DNA of 17,897 bases from Sulfurovaceae bacterium (GTDB lineage: Bacteria; Campylobacterota; Campylobacteria; Campylobacterales; Sulfurovaceae): assembly GCA_029933395.1 (NCBI GenBank), contig JAOZOG010000023.1:1-17897 (forward strand). Direction: 5' to 3'. How positions within the stretch are numbered: position 1 is the stretch's first letter; each line of letters starts with the position of its first letter. The translations under genes were made by a program, and so were the position numbers. The notes beneath the pieces were generated by a model. That model saw nothing but the letters and a program-made list of their open reading frames with translations. It was not told the origin of the DNA and searched no databases. Shown here piece by piece: positions 14,351 to 17,897 of this stretch.

Positions 14351-14398
14351 CTCAAATAAATTTATGGGCACTTGTCTGTCGTCAAGTTGAGATACATA

Positions 14399-14842
14399 TT
14401 ATTTGTCTTCACTCTCTTTATCTTTCTTGCACTCCCCTATTCGCTTGCCTGTCGCATTGATCTTCATTGTCATTGTTCCCATATTGGGGACCTCCATCGT
14501 GGTAGTGATGGTGCCTTCGAATGTCTCGCCGTGGTAAGTGACGGAACCTTCGGAGTGCATATTGTTCTTGCACTCCATCTTCCAACTGACGGTATCGCCA
14601 TCGATCTTCTGGTCGATTACCTTGCAGTACTTATTGATCTTTTCATCGGTTTTGGGGATGATCCTGGTCTTGTCTATGCACTGTGTTATTTTGGTATCGG
14701 GGATCTTGACGGGAAGTCCACTCATCTCGATATGGTTGCTGATCTCCCAAAGCCCCTCGGCGACATTGATATCTGCCTGTGCAGTCGTGAAGCTACCCAG
14801 GACTGCTATAGCGGCCCATTGTATCATTCTTTTTCTCATCAT
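14399..14842 (-). CDS. Secreted DUF3617 family protein
   Basis: Predicted 147 aa from the first of two adjacent ATGs at 14842, with AAAGGA eight bases upstream; the open frame back to 14920 overlaps the -10 box and is not used. A signal peptide (MMRKRMIQWAAIAVLGSFTTAQA) is followed by the DUF3617 pattern: NVAEGLWEISNHIEMSGLPV with its GLWE, an ITQCIDK with the first conserved Cys, a KYCKV, SWKMEC, EGSVTYHGETFEGTITT, and GKRIGECKK at the end. Four cysteines could form two disulfides. The family is periplasmic, widespread in Proteobacteria and of unknown function. It has its own -10 box at 14873-14878, close to the end of the upstream membrane-protein gene, and its stop is 88 bases from the RraA-family start. 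Confidence 0.85.
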   Translation of the reverse strand: MMRKRMIQWAAIAVLGSFTTAQADINVAEGLWEISNHIEMSGLPVKIPDTKITQCIDKTRIIPKTDEKINKYCKVIDQKIDGDTVSWKMECKNNMHSEGSVTYHGETFEGTITTTMEVPNMGTMTMKINATGKRIGECKKDKESEDK

Positions 14843-14872
14843 AATGGCTATCCTTTTATCATATTTTTTGAT

Positions 14873-14878
14873 ATTATA
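14873..14878 (-). promoter_or_regulatory. -10 box of the DUF3617 gene
   Basis: A perfect TATAAT on minus, 30 bases before the ATG at 14842 and just past the stop of the membrane-protein gene at 14887. It suggests independent transcription of the DUF3617 gene. Confidence 0.55.
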
Positions 14879-14886
14879 GCAAAAAA

Positions 14887-15465
14887 TTATTTTCTTTGGA
14901 AGCTCCTGAGTATCAGCCAAATCACGATCGCTTCTGTTGCGAGCAGCAGATAATGCAGAGTATATACCTTATCCTGATTGCTTTCGATACCCTGCAGGGC
15001 CACTGCCTTGTAGAAGAGATAGGAGGCAATCATCCCGGCGAGATAGCCAAGCTGCTTGGCAGTATCGAGGCGGGTAAGCAGCGTATCCGAGGGGAGCAGC
15101 AGTGTCTCGGCCCTGACCAGATAGCTGCCAAACACAAAGGTCACCTGATATCCGATATAGACAAGCAGAGCAGTCTGGTAGGTATAGGGATAGAGGAGAA
15201 ACCAGGCAATCGCAGCGAAAAGAATCATCTCCACAAAGAGTGAAATCCGAAAAAACCAGTCTGTCGTCATAATGCGATGGTAAAGACGCGCCACGATCAG
15301 CATCGCTACTGCCAGCGCCACGCCTCCTATAGAGTAGATGGAGGGATCAAGCGGTGCATAGATCGTGAAGATGGCACCGACGCTTAGCCCCAGAAAGAAA
15401 GAGTTGACAAATTTATAGCGGATGAACCAGTCCGGCAGGAGCCGGAGATCTTTGCTTCTTCTCAT
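14887..15465 (-). CDS. Six-helix membrane protein, MFS-like half, unknown function
   Basis: Predicted 192 aa from the ATG at 15465, 7 bases after the NlpC/P60 stop. The open frame further upstream lies over that gene and is not coding. Six hydrophobic segments can be read: KFVNSFFLGLSVGAIFTIY, YSIGGVALAVAMLIVARLY, FFRISLFVEMILFAAIAWFL, ALLVYIGYQVTFVFGSYLV, a weaker one around LGYLAGMIASYLFYKAV, and YLLLATEAIVIWLILRSF. The arrangement, with an RLYHR after helix 2, recalls one half of a major facilitator transporter, and the length is about half of one. I do not recognise a specific family. The tight spacing implies cotranscription with the NlpC/P60 gene, so a link to peptidoglycan fragment handling is possible but unproven. 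Confidence 0.75.
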   Translation of the reverse strand: MRRSKDLRLLPDWFIRYKFVNSFFLGLSVGAIFTIYAPLDPSIYSIGGVALAVAMLIVARLYHRIMTTDWFFRISLFVEMILFAAIAWFLLYPYTYQTALLVYIGYQVTFVFGSYLVRAETLLLPSDTLLTRLDTAKQLGYLAGMIASYLFYKAVALQGIESNQDKVYTLHYLLLATEAIVIWLILRSFQRK

Positions 15466-15472
15466 CGGTTTT

Positions 15473-16840
15473 TCACGGCTTGACAGCGACAGCCGTATCC
15501 ATCTTGTCGAGATAGTGCTTGAAATGGACGGTAGTGACAGCAGTCTTGGCAAGAGGATTGTGCCCTTCGGCAGCACCCCAGACAGCATGGATGATATAGG
15601 GATTTCCCCGATAACTGCCCAGATAGAGCATAATATGTCCAGGCAGATGCAGCAGGGTACTTCCCGGCTCACCTTTTCGGATCAGTTCACTGACACGTTT
15701 TTGGGTACTCCCCTCGAAGGTGATGAGCACCCTGCCCGCCTTCTCCTGATCGCCCGAATTGCGAGGCAGAAGGATACCCGTCACGGCGTAGACCTGCTGG
15801 ATAAACTTGGAACAATCCTGCTCCCCAAACATCCCACCCCAGCCATAGGGTGCATTGAGAAATTTGAATGCCTGAGTGATGATCGTGCGCGGTGTATAGG
15901 GGAGATATCCCAGATGTGCATCGGAAGATTTCATCGTAGCGGTGAAAAATTTCGCCCTTCCATCTCTGTCTCGTTGGGGTATCTGTACCAGTATCTCCTC
16001 TCCCCTCTTCCCGACATAGGGCAACCGTACACCCATACGCACGAAATCCCTATAGCGGCCATCGACAAAGAGCGCATTCTTCGGATTGGTCGTCACGACA
16101 AAATGTCTGGACCGGGCAAAGCGCTGCATCTCTTCTCTGCTCGCAAAGGCGATATCCTCCGCTGCGATCCAGCCATAGCTACTTGGTGAGAGGGCAAAGT
16201 ACCACTTGCCGTCGCTGCTGCTATGGAGTACTGCCAGCGGTGTACCGATATCCAGTGCGGCATTCTGGTTACGGTCGAAGTAGCGTTGTTCCGGTTTTTT
16301 GAGCAGTGTCAGTTTCGATGGGGAGAGACGATGATGGGCATAGTGTACGACCAGAGCATAGCGGGTGGCAATGCTTTTTGGGATCGTCTCATAATTGGAG
16401 TTTTTCCAGAGCTCGGACATCAGGTTTTCATCGATCTGTTTTCCATCTTCATAATAGAATGACCGGATAGCCAGGAAGGCGAACTGCCTGGCCAGCTTGT
16501 CGCCGACCCAATCACCCGAATAGGTCGTATTGAAATCCTCGGGGAGATAGGTGAGCCCTTTGAGGTGTGCCGTTTGTGCATTGAACTGTTCGATCTGTTT
16601 GGCATTGAGGATCAGCCGGTCGGGATTTTCGATCCTGTCGATCCAAAATTCCGGTAGCGTGATGTGCCTGAAATCACGGGTATAGTCGAGCTGCGGCAAA
16701 TCACTGTTTTTATCCGCATAGAGTCTGGAGGAGACAGTCCAGGCAGCGGCGGTTTGGGATGATGCGACGCAAAGAGAGCCAAATAGCCATCCCGCCACAC
16801 CAAAAAATGTAAATACGATTTTATAGATAGTTTTTTTCAT
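15473..16840 (-). CDS. Secreted NlpC/P60 family endopeptidase with SH3 domains
   Basis: Predicted 455 aa from the ATG at 16840. An N-terminal signal sequence (to about residue 32) is followed by an N_NLPC_P60-type region (about 45-165), two SH3b-like domains (about 185-315, with GTPLAVLHSSSDGKWYFAL and YGWIAAEDIAF), and a C-terminal NlpC/P60 domain. Catalytic residues are Cys343 in GEQDCSKF, His402 in LPGHIMLYLG, and probably His418 in IIHAVWG as the third residue. Such enzymes cut peptide stems of peptidoglycan, typically the D-Glu to diamino acid bond, in the periplasm; the SH3 domains bind the substrate. The domain order matches a known SH3b1/SH3b2 NlpC/P60 architecture. The -10 box at 16846-16851 is so close to the ATG that the transcript may be leaderless, and no Shine-Dalgarno sequence is present. 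The membrane-protein gene follows by 7 bases. Confidence 0.88.
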   Translation of the reverse strand: MKKTIYKIVFTFFGVAGWLFGSLCVASSQTAAAWTVSSRLYADKNSDLPQLDYTRDFRHITLPEFWIDRIENPDRLILNAKQIEQFNAQTAHLKGLTYLPEDFNTTYSGDWVGDKLARQFAFLAIRSFYYEDGKQIDENLMSELWKNSNYETIPKSIATRYALVVHYAHHRLSPSKLTLLKKPEQRYFDRNQNAALDIGTPLAVLHSSSDGKWYFALSPSSYGWIAAEDIAFASREEMQRFARSRHFVVTTNPKNALFVDGRYRDFVRMGVRLPYVGKRGEEILVQIPQRDRDGRAKFFTATMKSSDAHLGYLPYTPRTIITQAFKFLNAPYGWGGMFGEQDCSKFIQQVYAVTGILLPRNSGDQEKAGRVLITFEGSTQKRVSELIRKGEPGSTLLHLPGHIMLYLGSYRGNPYIIHAVWGAAEGHNPLAKTAVTTVHFKHYLDKMDTAVAVKP

Positions 16841-16845
16841 ACGAT

Positions 16846-16851
16846 ATTATA
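16846..16851 (-). promoter_or_regulatory. -10 box of the NlpC/P60 gene, possibly leaderless
   Basis: A perfect TATAAT on minus ends 5 bases before the ATG at 16840, placing the expected start site at about the A of the start codon. It occupies the 20-base gap after the TonB-dependent receptor stop. Confidence 0.5.
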
Positions 16852-16860
16852 GCGCAACCA

Positions 16861-17897
16861 TCAAAACCGATACGTCACCTTCGCATAAAATGAGCGTCCC
16901 TCGGTCGCATAACCGTAGACTGTCTCGTAATCCCTGTCGAAGATATTTTTCGCATTGAGATAGAGTTTGAAATCTTTGGCGATGGTCATATCGAAGTTGG
17001 CGTTCCAGACGGTATAGTTACCGGTTTGCTCGGAGCTGACATCGACACGGTCACCGACATATTGGCCCGTGACGTTGAAGTGAAGGTCACTGGCCGTGAA
17101 GTAGTCGGCTGAGATATTGGCGACATCTTTGGCACGATTGGAGAGTGCGGTGGTGTCATAGGATTCGTAGCTGATGAGATGGGTCCAGTTGACACCAAGC
17201 ACCACTCCCAGATCGACAAAACGGTATTTGCTGCTCACTTCGATACCGTTGTACTTCTCTCTACCGCCAACATTGTAGTAGCCGAATCGCTCCATATCAT
17301 AGTCGATCGGATTATCAACTTTCGTATCGAAATAGGTGATCGCGATCCACTCTTTATAATTGGCAGAGATATCGAACCCTTTGGTATAGCTGGGCTCGAG
17401 CAGTGTGCCTGGTGCCGTATTGGCAAGCTGATAGGCACTGGGTGAAACATAGGCAGTATAGTAGTTGGCACGGGTCGTGAAACCTTCGAGGAATCGGTGA
17501 TTGTGCTTCAGTCCGATTTTGTACGTCGTCTCATTGTCGAAGAGATCGTAATAGTCGTAGCGCAGATTGGTCTCGAGCAGTGTATCCTCATCGAAGTGGT
17601 AAGTGTTGGAGAGGAAGGCGGCACGGTTCTGGTATTCGGACCGGGAGGGTGGCGAGGGGAAAGCGGAGATGTAGTGGTTCGACCCGTCGATATTTTTGGT
17701 TTCCAGCCCCAGAACCGCTTTGCCGTTCTCATAGCGATAACTGTTGATCGAAGAGAGTTCGTCGATCGTAGAGCGGTACTGGTTCTGCGCCTCTCCGTAA
17801 CTGTTGGTATAGTAGTCCCTGTCGAAGGTCCCCCTGCTTACCCTGTTGACACTTTCAAAGTTCTCGCTGCTGTAACGATATCTCAGGTAATAGTTTT
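16861..17897 (-). CDS. TonB-dependent outer-membrane receptor, BtuB-like, C-terminal part
   Basis: I translated 345 codons from the right edge to the TGA at 16861 with no stop; the N-terminus lies outside the window. The protein consists of alternating amphipathic beta strands of a TonB-dependent barrel: SPSAYQLANTAPGTLLEPSY, FDISANYKEWIAITYF, a YNGIEVSSKYRF, WNANFDMTIAKDFKLYLNAK, and the terminal NIFDRDYETVYGYATEGRSF block, ending in Tyr-Arg-Phe with the C-terminal Phe needed for BamA recognition. The segment with GYATEGR resembles the end of the vitamin B12 receptor BtuB and related cobalamin or siderophore receptors. Such receptors import scarce ligands across the outer membrane using TonB energy. 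The ligand cannot be fixed from this part, since the plug domain and TonB box are missing. The gene ends 20 bases before the NlpC/P60 start. Confidence 0.9.
   Translation of the reverse strand, partial: NYYLRYRYSSENFESVNRVSRGTFDRDYYTNSYGEAQNQYRSTIDELSSINSYRYENGKAVLGLETKNIDGSNHYISAFPSPPSRSEYQNRAAFLSNTYHFDEDTLLETNLRYDYYDLFDNETTYKIGLKHNHRFLEGFTTRANYYTAYVSPSAYQLANTAPGTLLEPSYTKGFDISANYKEWIAITYFDTKVDNPIDYDMERFGYYNVGGREKYNGIEVSSKYRFVDLGVVLGVNWTHLISYESYDTTALSNRAKDVANISADYFTASDLHFNVTGQYVGDRVDVSSEQTGNYTVWNANFDMTIAKDFKLYLNAKNIFDRDYETVYGYATEGRSFYAKVTYRF

Noticed and set aside
14350..14390. TTGACG as a -35 element for the RraA-family promoter
   Set aside because: It lies about 29 bases from the TATAAT, too far for a sigma-70 promoter.
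13705..14460. 251-codon plus-strand frame over the RraA-family gene
   Set aside because: Shadow of a clear RraA-family gene with promoter and ribosome binding site on minus.
15422..16189. 255-codon plus-strand frame over the NlpC/P60 gene
   Set aside because: The minus strand has the Cys/His catalytic motifs; the plus-strand product has no supported domain.

Overview
The window most resembles a chromosomal segment of a Campylobacterota bacterium (former Epsilonproteobacteria) of the mid-GC, Sulfurovum/Nitratifractor/Sulfuricurvum type. This is inferred from gene content and from promoters that show a clear TATAAT-like -10 box but no recognisable -35. It is Gram-negative, with a TonB-dependent receptor and periplasmic murein enzymes. 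No search was run, so the taxonomy is tentative. I see no tRNA, rRNA, CRISPR array or insertion sequence. The window is gene-dense and no gap exceeds about 215 bases.

Left part (1-4918): a PIF1/RecD-type helicase running off the left edge is translationally coupled to a secreted RNase T2 (both minus). A CitE-like lyase follows on plus. A stand-alone lasso-peptide B2 leader protease (minus) comes next, divergent from an MltB-type lytic transglycosylase (plus).

Centre (4893-10171, minus): the most interesting block is an apparent lasso-peptide-like RiPP cluster. In transcription order it has an asparagine-synthetase-like macrolactam synthetase, a geranylgeranyl-reductase-family flavoprotein, a 71-codon precursor with a canonical lasso leader (Y-x2-P-x-L-x3-G-x5-T) and a predicted Gly1/Asp8 ring, an unrecognised AT-rich 435-aa protein, and an HPr-kinase-like protein of the kind that phosphorylates some lasso peptides. 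The B2 protease sits about 1 kb beyond this block, past the MltB gene. No B1/RRE protein, ABC exporter or isopeptidase is visible. The reductase next to the unknown protein, whose C-terminal half may be ABBA-like, suggests isoprenoid tailoring; this is speculative. A small secreted protein of unknown role (10201-10695) precedes the cluster.

Right part (10833-17897): a secreted 5'-nucleotidase (plus) converges on MltG (minus) through a shared hairpin containing both stop codons. Then, all on minus, come an RraA-family protein, a secreted DUF3617 protein, a six-helix membrane protein, a secreted NlpC/P60 endopeptidase with SH3 domains, and the C-terminal part of a BtuB-like TonB-dependent receptor running off the right edge. 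Three genes in the window (MltB-like, MltG, NlpC/P60) act on peptidoglycan, which points to ordinary cell-envelope housekeeping around the RiPP locus.
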